NCBI RefSeq assembly: GCF_036250675.1
Contig: NZ_CP109592.1
Span: forward strand, 5,518,001 to 5,582,000
Direction: 5' to 3'
From: Streptomyces sp. NBC_01689
GTDB taxonomy: Bacteria > Actinomycetota > Actinomycetes > Streptomycetales > Streptomycetaceae
DNA: 64,000 nucleotides
Shown: positions 1 through 8,878 of the stretch, piece by piece
Position numbering within the stretch: the first letter of the stretch is position 1
Layout: the number at the start of each line of letters is the position of its first letter
Notes under the pieces: generated by a model
Told to the model about the DNA's origin: nothing
Databases searched by the model: none
What the model saw: the letters and a program-made list of their open reading frames with translations, nothing else
Program-made: the position numbers and the translations under genes

Positions 1-57
1 CTCGGCCGGTTCGGTCTGGAACCGGGGCCCGCTGAGGGGCACGGGGGCGGGGGTCAC
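1..57 (-). CDS. cytochrome P450 N-terminus (conservon CvnE-type), partial
   Basis: Only the first 19 codons lie in the window; the gene runs off the left edge. It starts with GTG and overlaps the stop of cvnD by four bases (GTGA), as is usual for translationally coupled conservon genes. The visible residues include PLSGPRFQTEPAE, which resembles the N-terminus of Streptomyces P450s encoded downstream of some cvnABCD sets. Those P450s are haem monooxygenases whose link to Cvn signalling is not understood. The family call is an inference from a very short sequence plus position; the heme-binding Cys is outside the window. Confidence 0.6.
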   Translation of the reverse strand, partial: MTPAPVPLSGPRFQTEPAE

Positions 58-695
58 AGGGCCAACTCCGGTGATCTGGTGGCTTCTCCGGCGGCCGGGG
101 CGGTGGCCGCGGCGGCGTACACGGTCTGCAGGTGTTCGACCAGGGTGATCAGCACCCGCTTGCTGGACTCCCGCGAGCGGGCGTCGCAGTCGATGAGCGG
201 GACGTCCGGGTCGAGGTCGAGGGCCTCGCGGATCTCGGCGGGGGTGTGGGCCGGGCCGCCGAAGTCGTTGCAGGCGACGATGAACGGCGTGCCGTGGTGT
301 TCGAGGCGGTCGATCGCGTACCAGGAGTCGTCGATGCGGCGGGTGTCGACGAGGACGACCGCGCCGAGGGTGCCGGAGAAGAGGCGGTCCCACAGGAACC
401 AGAAGCGTTCCTGGCCGGGCGCGCCGAACAGGTACAGCACGTTTCGGGCGTCGAGCGTGATGCGGCCGAAGTCGAACGCGACGGTGGTCGCGGACTTGCC
501 GCGGACCTCGCTGATGTCGTCGATCGCCTCACCGGCCCGGGTCATCGTCTCCTCGGTGTTGAGGGGACGGATCTCGCTCACGGAGCGGACCAGGGTCGTC
601 TTGCCGACGCCGAAACCGCCGACGACCACGATCTTCAGACCGTTGTCGGCGGTGGCGCCCAGCGGGGTCCTCGCGTCAGAGGTTGCGTAGTCCAA
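54..695 (-). CDS. cvnD: conservon GTPase CvnD
   Basis: A 213-residue small Ras-like/MglA-type GTPase, the fourth member of a conservon (CvnABCD). These form a membrane-associated complex likened to eukaryotic GPCR signalling. The P-loop GGFGVGKT lies at residues 26-33, the switch II region GAPGQERFWFLW at about residue 90, and a CND base-recognition motif in place of NKxD at about 142. The ATG start lies inside the 3' end of cvnC (20-bp overlap), and the stop overlaps the next gene. Length and motif order fit the family. The upstream partners CvnB (roadblock) and CvnC (DUF742) normally control its nucleotide state; its output is unknown. Confidence 0.92.
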   Translation of the reverse strand: MDYATSDARTPLGATADNGLKIVVVGGFGVGKTTLVRSVSEIRPLNTEETMTRAGEAIDDISEVRGKSATTVAFDFGRITLDARNVLYLFGAPGQERFWFLWDRLFSGTLGAVVLVDTRRIDDSWYAIDRLEHHGTPFIVACNDFGGPAHTPAEIREALDLDPDVPLIDCDARSRESSKRVLITLVEHLQTVYAAAATAPAAGEATRSPELAL

Positions 696-1023
696 CGAGC
701 ACCTGCTCCAGGATGTCGGGATCGGGTAGTGCTGCCTTCTGCGGGTGGCGGGCGCTGACCCGGCCCGCGGCGAGCAGGTCGGAGAGCAGCACCCGGGTGA
801 TGGACACCGGCAGTTTCAGTACGGCGGCGATCTCCACGACCGCCGTCGGCCGCTCGCACAGCCGCAGGATCGCGGCGTGCTCCGACTGCATGCCCAGGAC
901 CGGGTCGCACTCGGCGACCACGAGCGTCACGAGGTCGAACGGGGTGTCCGGCCCGGACCGGCTGCGCCCCCCGGTGAGGGTGTACAGCCGGTCGGGCGCG
1001 TCGTCCCTGCCCGGACGGCTCAT
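676..1023 (-). CDS. cvnC: conservon protein CvnC (DUF742)
   Basis: A 115-residue DUF742 protein, the third conservon component. It has a winged-helix-like stretch, with the typical region PVSITRVLLSDLLAAG near residue 75 and the C-terminal DPDILEQVLVGLRNL. DUF742 proteins are part of the CvnABCD complex, and in known systems they influence the GTPase CvnD. The gene is co-directional with cvnB and cvnD and overlaps both, so the set is expressed from one message. No catalytic residues are expected. Confidence 0.9.
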   Translation of the reverse strand: MSRPGRDDAPDRLYTLTGGRSRSGPDTPFDLVTLVVAECDPVLGMQSEHAAILRLCERPTAVVEIAAVLKLPVSITRVLLSDLLAAGRVSARHPQKAALPDPDILEQVLVGLRNL

Positions 1024-1427
1024 GACGTCCGGGGCTGCGCGCTCAGGTGTTCGCCGAGTTGCTCCACCAGCTCGCTCATGTTGTGCCCGACCAGGCCGGC
1101 GTCCGCGTCCTCGGCGGTGACCACGGCGAGGTGGGCGCCGTCACCGGCCTCCACGATGAACAGGACACCGCCGTAGAACTCGGTCATCGCCGAGCGCACG
1201 CCGCCGCTGCCGTCGCCGAACTCCACGGACGCGCCGTGGGACAGCGACTGGATGCCCGCGGCGATCGCGGCGAGCTGGTCGGCCCGGTCGACGGTGAGTT
1301 CCGGGGTGCGGCACAGCTTCAGGCCGTCGCGGGAGAGCACGAGGGCGTGCCGGGCGCCGGGGGTGCGCTCGAGGAGGCCCTCGATGAGCCAGGAGAGCTT
1401 CTCGTCGGCGGTGGTGGTGCCGGTCAT
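1020..1427 (-). CDS. cvnB: conservon protein CvnB (roadblock/LC7)
   Basis: A 135-residue roadblock/LC7 protein. It contains the family stretch RHALVLSRDGLKLC near residue 27 and a YGGVLFIVEAG-like strand near residue 85. Roadblock proteins act as regulators (GAP-like) of MglA/Ras-type GTPases, here the neighbouring CvnD. The start codon overlaps the stop of cvnA by four bases, and the stop overlaps cvnC. Full length for the family. Confidence 0.92.
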   Translation of the reverse strand: MTGTTTADEKLSWLIEGLLERTPGARHALVLSRDGLKLCRTPELTVDRADQLAAIAAGIQSLSHGASVEFGDGSGGVRSAMTEFYGGVLFIVEAGDGAHLAVVTAEDADAGLVGHNMSELVEQLGEHLSAQPRTS

Positions 1428-3151
1428 GAAGTGGTGTCGCCTTCCGGATGCGGGGGGTTGGTGTCCCGTACGGCGGCTTCGTCGCGTACGGATTTCTCGG
1501 GGGAGTACGCCGGGACGCGTACGGAGTCGTCGGGCACGGTCCCCTGGACCGCGGCCTGGTCGGGTGCCGTGCCGCGGACGGCCTGGCGGAAGCTGCTGAA
1601 CCGGGCCGCCGTCACCTTGGAGTCGGTCGTGCGGGGCTCGGGCTCGGGGGTCTGGTCGCCGGTGAGGCGGGCGCGGCCGCGTTCGGCGTCCGCGAGGGTG
1701 CGGCCGCGGCGGCGCTTGGGCAGCGAGCCGGTGGCGGGGCCGGTGTCCGCGTGCCGGGGGGAGTCGTGGGTGGGGACCGGGTCGGGGTCGAGGTCCCCGG
1801 TGGCCCGGGCGGCGGCGTACGACGCCTGGTGCGCGGGTCCCGCGGCAGGCGGGTCCTCGGTACGGGCGGGGTCCTCGGCCGGGGTGGACCGGTCGTCGGC
1901 GGGGGCGGCCGGGACGGGTGCCGGGGAGGGCGTGCCGGCGGGCGCGGCCTGGGGCGCCGTCGGCGCGGGCGCCTGCGGCTGGGACAGCAGGTCCTGGGGA
2001 ATGAGCACCAGGACCCCGGTGCCGCCGCGCGCGGAGGGCCGGAAGGAGATCTTCAGACCGTGCTTGCGGGCGAGCCGGCCGACCACCGCGAGACCGAGCC
2101 GGGTGCCGGTGAGGCCGCCCAGTTCGGCGCCGTCACCGGAGACGGCCCGTTCGGCGCGGCGCAGCTGGACGTCGCCCATGACGAGACCGCTGTCCTCGAC
2201 GGAGACGATGACACCCGCCGGGACCTCCTCGACGTACACATGGACCTCGGCGGTCGGCGGCGAGAAGTTCGCCGCGTTGTCGAGGAGTTCGGCGAGCGCG
2301 TGCATCACGCCCTCGGCGGCGTGCCCGGCGACGGCCGCGTCGCTGGAGGAGTGCAGGCGCACCCGCTGGTAGCCGCCGATGCGGCCCATGGCGCCGCGCA
2401 GGATCGACTCCATCACGATGGGCCGTGCCCAGCGGCGGCCGGAGCGGGCGCCCGCGAGGACGGCCACGGAGTCGGCGAGCCGGCCGGCCTGCGCGGTGCG
2501 GTGATCGAGGTGCAGGAGGTCGGCGAGGACCTCCTCGTCGGAGTGCTTCTCCTCCATGGCGCGCAGGTCGGCGAGCATGGCCGTGGAGAGGGCCTGCATA
2601 CGGCCGGCCGCGTTGGCGGTGGCGGAGATCGCGGCGGCCCGGTCGCCGGTGGCCCGCCGGACCTGTGCGGCCAGGTCCGCCTTCTGGGAGGTGAGTTCGG
2701 CCGCGCGCCGCTGCTCCTCGGCGATCTCGGCGGCGAGCCGCTGCCGTTCGGCCTCGAAGTCGGCGGTGAGGCGCGCGCGTTCACGGGCCTCGGCGTCGGC
2801 GGCCCGGGTGCGGTCGCGGGCGGAGTCCTGCGCGAGCCGGGTCCGTTCCTGCTCGAACTCCTCGGCCTGACGGGCGCGTTCCTGGAGGAGGCGGCCGGCG
2901 TCCTGGCTCACGGTGTCGAGGCGGCGGCGTGCCAGCTGTGCGGTCCGTACGGCGTGGGCGGCGACCGCGACGGCCACGCAGAGCAGCACGGCGGCCGTCC
3001 CGGTGATCCAGGCGACGGGCACCCGCGCGGAGTTCGGTGCGGTCGCCACCGCGACGGCCACCGCGACCGCCGCCAGTGCGGCGGTGAGCAGGGGGGCGGG
3101 CGCCGTGGCGCGGAGGGTGGGTCGTTCGCCGGAGGGGCTGGGCGCGGTCAT
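1424..3151 (-). CDS. cvnA: conservon sensor kinase-like protein CvnA
   Basis: A 575-residue membrane protein with a histidine-kinase-type ATPase domain. Two hydrophobic segments sit at roughly residues 17-37 and 45-66. A long charged coiled coil (Arg/Glu/Ala-rich) follows at about 72-175. The ATPase has an N-box ELLDNAANFSPP near 290, a G1-like VEDSGLVM near 315 and a G2 region GTRLGLAVVGRL near 350. The C-terminal 200 residues are Pro/Ala/Asp-rich and probably disordered. It lacks a large extracellular sensor domain, so it is at the short end for CvnA proteins. It is first of the cvnABCD operon. Whether it phosphorylates anything is unknown for this family. Confidence 0.9.
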   Translation of the reverse strand: MTAPSPSGERPTLRATAPAPLLTAALAAVAVAVAVATAPNSARVPVAWITGTAAVLLCVAVAVAAHAVRTAQLARRRLDTVSQDAGRLLQERARQAEEFEQERTRLAQDSARDRTRAADAEARERARLTADFEAERQRLAAEIAEEQRRAAELTSQKADLAAQVRRATGDRAAAISATANAAGRMQALSTAMLADLRAMEEKHSDEEVLADLLHLDHRTAQAGRLADSVAVLAGARSGRRWARPIVMESILRGAMGRIGGYQRVRLHSSSDAAVAGHAAEGVMHALAELLDNAANFSPPTAEVHVYVEEVPAGVIVSVEDSGLVMGDVQLRRAERAVSGDGAELGGLTGTRLGLAVVGRLARKHGLKISFRPSARGGTGVLVLIPQDLLSQPQAPAPTAPQAAPAGTPSPAPVPAAPADDRSTPAEDPARTEDPPAAGPAHQASYAAARATGDLDPDPVPTHDSPRHADTGPATGSLPKRRRGRTLADAERGRARLTGDQTPEPEPRTTDSKVTAARFSSFRQAVRGTAPDQAAVQGTVPDDSVRVPAYSPEKSVRDEAAVRDTNPPHPEGDTTS

Positions 3152-3341
3152 GAATCCTGTCCTCGGTCCGTGTCCTCGGTCGTTTCCTGGGCGAGAGGCG
3201 ACACCTGATACTCAATTCGCGGTCACTATATGAGAGTTCGTGATCGTGTTGGGAAGGTTCTGGACCCGGTCCTGTCATCGGACCGTGATTCGGCGGCCCC
3301 GGATACCGTCCGGAGCCGCCGTGCGGGGCCATCCTGGAGGC

Positions 3342-6300
3342 ATGACGGATCTTGGCGGCCGGGGACCGGCGGAGCTTCGGGAACTACGGGCCGCGCTGCG
3401 CGGGAGGCTCGCCGCCGAGGTGCGCGGCGAGGTCGCCGTCGACGCCACCGCGCGTGCGCTGGCCACCATGGACGCGTCCAACTACCGGCGCGTCCCGCTC
3501 GGCGTGGTCGCCCCGCGCGACCGCGACGACGTGGCGGCCGTGCTGTCCGTGTGCCGGGCGCTCGGGGTCCCGGTCGTCGCGCGCGGCGGCGGCACCTCGA
3601 TCGCCGGCCAGGCGACCGGCACCGGCGTCGTCCTCGACTTCACCCGGCACATGAACCGGATCGTCGCGCTGGACCCCGCGGCGGCCACCGCCGTCGTGCA
3701 GCCGGGTGTCGTCCTGGACCGCCTCCAGGAGGCCGCCGCCCCGCACGGCCTGCGGTTCGGCCCCGACCCCTCCACCCACGGCCGCTGCACCCTCGGCGGA
3801 ATGATCGGGAACAACGCCTGCGGGACGCACTCGGTGGCGTGGGGCACGACCGCGGACAGCGTGCGCGGACTGTCGGTGCTCACCGCCCGGGGGGAGGCCC
3901 GCACGCCCGGCCGGGACTGGCAGGGCGCCCCGCCCGGCCTCCGTGCCCTGGTCGAGGGCGAGTTGGCCCGCCTGCGCACCGGATTCCCGGAGCTGCCCCG
4001 CCGTATCTCCGGCTACGCGCTGGACGCCCTGCTCCCCGAGCGGGGCGCGGACGTCGCCCGTTCCTTCTGCGGCTCCGAGGGCACGTGGGGCGTGCTGACC
4101 GAGGCGGTGGTGCGACTGGTCGAGGCACCGCGGGCGACGGCGCTGGCCGTGCTCGGGTACTCGGACGAGAGCGCGGCGGCGGAGGCGGCCGCCGGGCTGC
4201 TGCCGCTCGGCCCGCTGACGGTGGAGGGGATGGCCGCGGACCTCGTGCCGTCCGGCGCGGGGCTGCCGCGGGGCGGGGCCTGGCTGTTCGTCGAGACGGG
4301 CGGCGCCGACGCGGGGGAGGCCCGCGCGCGGGCCGACGCGATCGTGCGCGCCGCCGACGTCCTCGACGCCACCGTGGTCACCGACCCCGCGGGACAGCGG
4401 GCCCTGTGGCGGCTGCGCGAGGACGCGAGCGGCACGGCGACCCGGATGCCCGGCGACGGGGCGGAGGCATGGCCCGGCTGGGAGGACTGCGCGGTGCCGC
4501 CGGCCCGGCTCGGGGCGTATCTGCGGGACTTCCGGCGCCTGCTGGCGGACCACGGGCTGCGCGGGACGCCGTACGGGCACTTCGGGGACGGCTGCATCCA
4601 CGTCCGCATCGACTTCGACCTGCTGACGGGCGAGGGGATCGGCCGCTTCCGCGGCTTCTCGCGGGAACTGGCGGAACTGGTGGTCTCGCACGGCGGCTCG
4701 CTCTCCGGCGAGCACGGCGACGGACAGGCCCGGGCCGAGCTGCTGCCCCTCATGTACGGCCCCGCGATGGTGGGCCTCTTCGAACGCGCGAAGGACCTCT
4801 GGGACCCGGACGGGCTGCTCAACCCCGGCATGCTGGTGCGGCCGCACCGGCTGGACGAGAACCTGCGCTTCGCGGTGCTGCCCCGCGAACCGGTGGACGT
4901 GGCGTTCGGGTACCCGGCGGACGGCGGGGACTTCTCCGCCGCGGTGCGCCGGTGCGTAGGGGTCGCCAAGTGCCGTACGGCGACGCCCGCCGACACCGGT
5001 GTCATGTGCCCGTCGTTCCGGGTGACGGGCGAGGAGGAGCACTCCACCCGGGGACGGGCGCGGCTGCTGCACGAGATGCTCGCGGGCGAGGTGATCACCG
5101 ACGGTTGGCGGTCGACGGAGGTCCGGGACGCGCTCGACCTGTGCCTGTCCTGCAAGGGCTGCCGCTCCGACTGCCCGGTGGGTGTCGACATGGCCACGTA
5201 CAAGGCCGAGTTCCTGCACCACCACTACGCCGGCCGGCGCCGCCCCGCCGCGCACTACGCCCTGGGACGGCTGCCGCTGTGGCTCGGACTGGTCGCCCGG
5301 ACCAGGACCGCCCGGCTGCTCAACGTCCTCTCCTCGCTGCCGCCACTGGCCGCTGCGGCCAAGCGGCTGGCCGGGATCGCGCCCGAGCGGACCATCCCGC
5401 GGCTCGCGCCCGAGACGTTCAGCCGGTGGTGGCGGCGGCGGTTCACGGAGCGGGTGCGGCGGATGATGCGCGAGGGGGTGCACGGGATCGGTGGGACCGG
5501 CGGGATCGGTCGGATCGGTGGGATCGGTGGGACCGGCGGGTCCGCCGTCCGCGCGGACGGCGCCGGGGTGGCCCTCCTGTGGCCGGACACCTTCACGGAG
5601 CACCTCTCGCCGTCGGTGGGGCGGGCGGCCGTACGCGTGCTGGAGGCGGCCGGTGTGGGTGTGATGCTCACCCCGGCGGTGGCGATGAGGAAGGTGAGGG
5701 GACCGGGCAGCGGCGGCGGGGAAGGCGCGAAGGGCGGAAAGGGCGGAACGGCGGGCGCCGCCGGGAAGCGCCGTGGGAGGCCGGCGACCGGGACGGCGGG
5801 CACGACCGGTGCGGCGGACGGGGTGACGGCGGGCGCGACCGGCGCGCCGGACGGCCCGGCCCCGTGGGCGGTGGGCCGGGCGGGCCGCGTCTGCTGCGGT
5901 CTGACGTACGTGTCCACGGGTCAGCTCGACCTCGCCCGCACGGTCATGCGCCGCACCCTCGACCTGATGGGGGCCTTCCTGGATCCCGAGGTCCATCCGC
6001 GGCCCCCCGCGGTCGTCGTCCTCGAACCGAGCTGTGCCGCCGCGCTGCGCACGGACCTCCCGGAGCTCCTCCCCGACGACCCGCGCGCCGCCCGTCTGGC
6101 CTCCGCGGTGCTGACCTTCGCGGAGGCGCTCGAACGGCTCGCCCCCGACTGGTCGCCCCCGTCGCTCGACCGCCCGGTCGTCGGCCAGACCCACTGCCAC
6201 CAGCACGCCGTCCTCGGCGACGCGGCCGACCGGCGGCTGCGCGCGGCCGCCGGTCTGACCGGCTCCCTCGCGGGCGGCTGCTGCGGGCTCGCGGGCGACT

Positions 6301-6545
6301 TCGGCTTCGAGCAGGGTCATTACGGCGTGTCGGTGGCCTGCGCGGAGGAACAGCTCCTCCCGGCGGTGGCGGCGGCCGGCGACGACGCGGTGCTCCTCGC
6401 GGACGGCTACTCCTGCCGTACCCAGCTGGAGCAGCTGACGGGCCGCGGGGGACGGCACCTGGCGGAGGTGCTGGCGGAGGCACTCGACGACCCCGGCCGA
6501 CGGGCGGCCCGCGGGCAGGGGAACGAGAATGGCGAAATGTCCTGA
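3342..6545 (+). CDS. FAD-binding oxidase fused to Fe-S and CCG domains (D-2-hydroxyacid dehydrogenase type)
   Basis: A 1067-residue fusion. An N-terminal FAD-binding domain (PCMH/VAO type, with GGGTSIAGQATG near residue 82) and an oxidase C-domain (GEHGDGQARAE near 457) are followed by a 4Fe-4S ferredoxin region (CLSCKGCRSDC near 601). Two CCG cysteine-rich half-domains follow (VCCGLTYVSTG near 849, GGCCGLAGDFG near 979). This layout matches FAD/FeS D-lactate, glycolate or related D-2-hydroxyacid dehydrogenases that feed electrons to the quinone pool; the substrate cannot be told. Gly/Ala/Thr-rich low-complexity stretches at about residues 714-733 and 786-846 interrupt the first CCG half-domain. 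The ATG at 3342 has GGAGG only one base upstream, so an in-frame GTG at 3321 is a real alternative start. Confidence 0.85.
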   Translation: MTDLGGRGPAELRELRAALRGRLAAEVRGEVAVDATARALATMDASNYRRVPLGVVAPRDRDDVAAVLSVCRALGVPVVARGGGTSIAGQATGTGVVLDFTRHMNRIVALDPAAATAVVQPGVVLDRLQEAAAPHGLRFGPDPSTHGRCTLGGMIGNNACGTHSVAWGTTADSVRGLSVLTARGEARTPGRDWQGAPPGLRALVEGELARLRTGFPELPRRISGYALDALLPERGADVARSFCGSEGTWGVLTEAVVRLVEAPRATALAVLGYSDESAAAEAAAGLLPLGPLTVEGMAADLVPSGAGLPRGGAWLFVETGGADAGEARARADAIVRAADVLDATVVTDPAGQRALWRLREDASGTATRMPGDGAEAWPGWEDCAVPPARLGAYLRDFRRLLADHGLRGTPYGHFGDGCIHVRIDFDLLTGEGIGRFRGFSRELAELVVSHGGSLSGEHGDGQARAELLPLMYGPAMVGLFERAKDLWDPDGLLNPGMLVRPHRLDENLRFAVLPREPVDVAFGYPADGGDFSAAVRRCVGVAKCRTATPADTGVMCPSFRVTGEEEHSTRGRARLLHEMLAGEVITDGWRSTEVRDALDLCLSCKGCRSDCPVGVDMATYKAEFLHHHYAGRRRPAAHYALGRLPLWLGLVARTRTARLLNVLSSLPPLAAAAKRLAGIAPERTIPRLAPETFSRWWRRRFTERVRRMMREGVHGIGGTGGIGRIGGIGGTGGSAVRADGAGVALLWPDTFTEHLSPSVGRAAVRVLEAAGVGVMLTPAVAMRKVRGPGSGGGEGAKGGKGGTAGAAGKRRGRPATGTAGTTGAADGVTAGATGAPDGPAPWAVGRAGRVCCGLTYVSTGQLDLARTVMRRTLDLMGAFLDPEVHPRPPAVVVLEPSCAAALRTDLPELLPDDPRAARLASAVLTFAEALERLAPDWSPPSLDRPVVGQTHCHQHAVLGDAADRRLRAAAGLTGSLAGGCCGLAGDFGFEQGHYGVSVACAEEQLLPAVAAAGDDAVLLADGYSCRTQLEQLTGRGGRHLAEVLAEALDDPGRRAARGQGNENGEMS
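5484..5540 (+). repeat. short tandem repeat inside the FAD oxidase gene
   Basis: Imperfect tandem copies of a 9-base unit, mostly GGGATCGGT and GGGACCGGC, encode alternating Gly-Ile-Gly and Gly-Thr-Gly triplets. The reading frame is kept. The tract sits just before the first CCG half-domain of the oxidase and is probably a slippage-prone linker. Confidence 0.75.
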
Positions 6546-6590
6546 GTGGGCTGATTCCCTCAGCCACCCCCTCACCGAGGAGTGCCCCGC

Positions 6591-7715
6591 ATGAGGCTCC
6601 GCCTGCAGGCCATCACCCGTGAAGAGCATCTGGCGTTCGTCGCGACCCGGGCCTCGGTCAGCCATATGCAGGTGCCGTCGTGGGGAGACGTGAAGCCGGA
6701 CTGGGGGGCGGAGAGCCTCGGCTGGTTCGACGGGCGGGGGCGGCTCGTCGGCGCGGGGCTGGTGCTGCTGCGGCCGCTGCCGAAGGTGCGGCGCTCTCTC
6801 GCCTACCTCCCGGAGGGACCGGTCGTCGACTGGTACGCGGCCGACCTCGCGGAGCGCTGGCTCGACCCGATGGTCGCGTATCTGAAGGGGCGGGGCGCCT
6901 TCGCGGTGCGGATGGGGCCGCCCGTGGTGGTGCGCCGGTGGAGCGCCGACGCCGTCAAGGCGGCGATCGCCGATCCGGCGGCGCGCCGCCTCGGGGAGGC
7001 GCGGGCGACGACGGACGAACCGGCCGCGGCCGGTGTCGCCGAGCGGCTGCGGAAACGGGGGTGGCGGCAGGCCGGGGCCGGTGCCGACGGCGGGTTCGCC
7101 GCCGGGCAGCCGCGCCATGTCTTCCAGGTCCCCTTCGGCACACGGTCGCTGGAGGAGATCCGCAGCGGCCTCAACCAGCAGTGGCGGCGCAACATCAAGA
7201 AGGCCGAGAAGGCCGGGGTGAAGGTCGTGCGCGGCGGTCACGACGACCTGCCCGCCTTCTACGAGCTCTACACCGAGACCGCCGCGCGGGACCGCTTCGT
7301 GCCGCGCCCGCTCTCCTACTTCCAGCGCATGTGGACCGCCCTCACCGCCGAGCACCCGGACCGGATGCGGCTCTACCTCGCGCACCACGACGGCGAAGTG
7401 CTCGCCGCGGCCACGATGCTGACGGTCGGCGACCACGTCTGGTACTCCTACGGTGCCTCCACCGGCCGCAGGCGCGAGGTCCAGCCCAACAACGCCATCC
7501 AGTGGCGCATGATGACCGACGCCCACGAACTGGGCGCCACCGTCTACGACTTCCGCGGCATCACCGACACCCTGGAGGAGTCCGACCACCACCTCGGCCT
7601 GCTCCGCTTCAAGGTCGGCTCGGGCGGTGAGGCCGTGGAGTACCTCGGCGAGTGGGACTTCCCCGTCAACCGTGTCCTCCACCGGGCCTTCGGCCTGTAC
7701 ATGGCCCGCCGCTGA
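6591..7715 (+). CDS. peptidoglycan bridge formation FemA/FemB-family aminoacyltransferase
   Basis: A 374-residue FemABX (GNAT-fold pair) protein. The family adds amino acids from aminoacyl-tRNA to lipid II; in Streptomyces the bridge on LL-diaminopimelate is a single glycine. Recognisable parts are the N-terminal SHMQVPSWGDVKPDWGAE, the central NQQWRRNIKKAEKAGVKV and the C-terminal VYDFRGITDTLEESDHHLG. The last of these is the usual FemX ending, in which a GN(D/L) motif is replaced. The ATG at 6591 is chosen over GTG at 6582 because GAGGAG at 6577-6582 lies eight bases upstream of it. Follows the oxidase by 45 bases. Acts at the cytoplasmic face of the membrane. Confidence 0.85.
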   Translation: MRLRLQAITREEHLAFVATRASVSHMQVPSWGDVKPDWGAESLGWFDGRGRLVGAGLVLLRPLPKVRRSLAYLPEGPVVDWYAADLAERWLDPMVAYLKGRGAFAVRMGPPVVVRRWSADAVKAAIADPAARRLGEARATTDEPAAAGVAERLRKRGWRQAGAGADGGFAAGQPRHVFQVPFGTRSLEEIRSGLNQQWRRNIKKAEKAGVKVVRGGHDDLPAFYELYTETAARDRFVPRPLSYFQRMWTALTAEHPDRMRLYLAHHDGEVLAAATMLTVGDHVWYSYGASTGRRREVQPNNAIQWRMMTDAHELGATVYDFRGITDTLEESDHHLGLLRFKVGSGGEAVEYLGEWDFPVNRVLHRAFGLYMARR

Positions 7716-7789
7716 GGGGCCGCGGCCCACGAGGGCGGGAGGACCGCCGTGCGGAACGACTGTGAGGAACGAGACAGGGTCGTCCAGGG

Positions 7790-7818
7790 TTCACGCGCCT
7801 GACCGGGTCCATTACTCT
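7790..7818 (+). promoter_or_regulatory. candidate promoter for the EamA permease gene
   Basis: A TTCACG box at 7790-7795 is separated by 17 bases from TACTCT at 7813-7818, a plausible -35/-10 pair for the main sigma factor. The -10 lies in the loop of a short dyad, GGTCC at 7806-7810 and GGACC at 7819-7823. Seen by eye only; no transcript data. Confidence 0.35.
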
Positions 7819-7874
7819 GGACCGGAAAGTGCAGCATGATGCACGCGTCCCGCGTCGAGCCCCTGGAAGGCACC

Positions 7875-8831
7875 GTGAACACCCCCAGCGCCGCCCCGTC
7901 CTCACCGGCGTCCGCGACCCCGGTCGCCCCGGTGATGGCCCCCCTGCCCGGCACGGGCGGCGGCTCCCCGGTCCGGCGCGGCGGCCTCGGGCCCGTCGGC
8001 CTGGTCCTCGCGGGGGGCGTCTCCGTACAGTTCGGCGGCGCGCTGGCGGTGACCCTGATGCCGCGCACCGGCGCGCTCGGAGTGGTGACCCTGCGGCTGC
8101 TGGTGGCGGCGATCGTGCTGATGGTGATCTGCCGGCCGAAGGTGCGCGGACACTCCCGGGCCGACTGGGCCACGGTCGTCGTCTTCGGGCTGACCATGGC
8201 CGCCATGAACGGCCTCTTCTACCAGTCGGTCGCCCGCATCCCGCTGGGCCCCGCCGTCACCCTGGAGGTGCTCGGCCCGCTGGTGCTCTCGGTGGTCGCC
8301 TCCCGCCGCGCCCTGAACCTGCTCTGGGCGGGACTCGCCCTGGGCGGGGTCTTCCTCCTCGGCGGCGGGGGGTTCGGGAGCCTCGACACGGTGGGTGTCG
8401 CCTTCGCCCTCTCCGCCGGCGGGATGTGGGCGGCGTACATCGTCTTCAGCGCCCGTACGGGCCGGCGCTTCCCCCAGGCCGACGGGCTCGCGCTCGCCAT
8501 GGTGGTCGCGGCGGTGGCGTTCCTGCCGCTCGGGATCGCCGAGTCCGGGACCCGGCTGCTCGATCCGACGACCGTGGCGCTCGGGGCCGCGGTCGCCGTG
8601 CTGTCCTCCGTCCTCCCCTACACCCTCGAACTCCTCGCCCTGCGCCGCCTTCCCGCCTCCACCTTCGCGATCCTGATGAGCCTGGAACCGGCCGTCGCCG
8701 CGACCGCCGGTTTCCTCGTCCTGCACCAGGCGCTCTCGGCCACCGAGGCCCTCGCGATCGCTCTCGTCATCGCCGCGAGCATGGGTGCGGTGCGGACGCA
8801 GGTGGGGCGGGGGAAGGCCGTCCCGACGTAG
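7875..8831 (+). CDS. EamA/RhaT-family (DMT) permease
   Basis: A 318-residue inner-membrane protein of the drug/metabolite transporter superfamily. It has about ten hydrophobic helices arranged as two EamA repeats, and exports small metabolites such as amino acids or purines in characterised relatives; the substrate is unknown here. The N-terminal 35 residues are Pro/Ser/Ala-rich and precede the first helix (PVGLVLAGGVSVQFG). GTG at 7875 is chosen because GGAAGG at 7865-7870 lies four bases upstream; an ATG at 7836 would add 13 residues. The gene is followed by the repeat array, and no co-transcribed partner is evident. Confidence 0.85.
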   Translation: MNTPSAAPSSPASATPVAPVMAPLPGTGGGSPVRRGGLGPVGLVLAGGVSVQFGGALAVTLMPRTGALGVVTLRLLVAAIVLMVICRPKVRGHSRADWATVVVFGLTMAAMNGLFYQSVARIPLGPAVTLEVLGPLVLSVVASRRALNLLWAGLALGGVFLLGGGGFGSLDTVGVAFALSAGGMWAAYIVFSARTGRRFPQADGLALAMVVAAVAFLPLGIAESGTRLLDPTTVALGAAVAVLSSVLPYTLELLALRRLPASTFAILMSLEPAVAATAGFLVLHQALSATEALAIALVIAASMGAVRTQVGRGKAVPT

Positions 8832-8878
8832 CCGCGTCCGCGGGCGACCAGGGCGGGGGCTCGGCCCCCGGCCCCCGT

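Noticed and set aside
3384..7730. A 1448-codon open frame on the minus strand opposite the oxidase and FemA/B genes.
   Set aside because: It mirrors two well-supported plus-strand genes, has no recognisable domain and arises from the high third-position GC of those genes.
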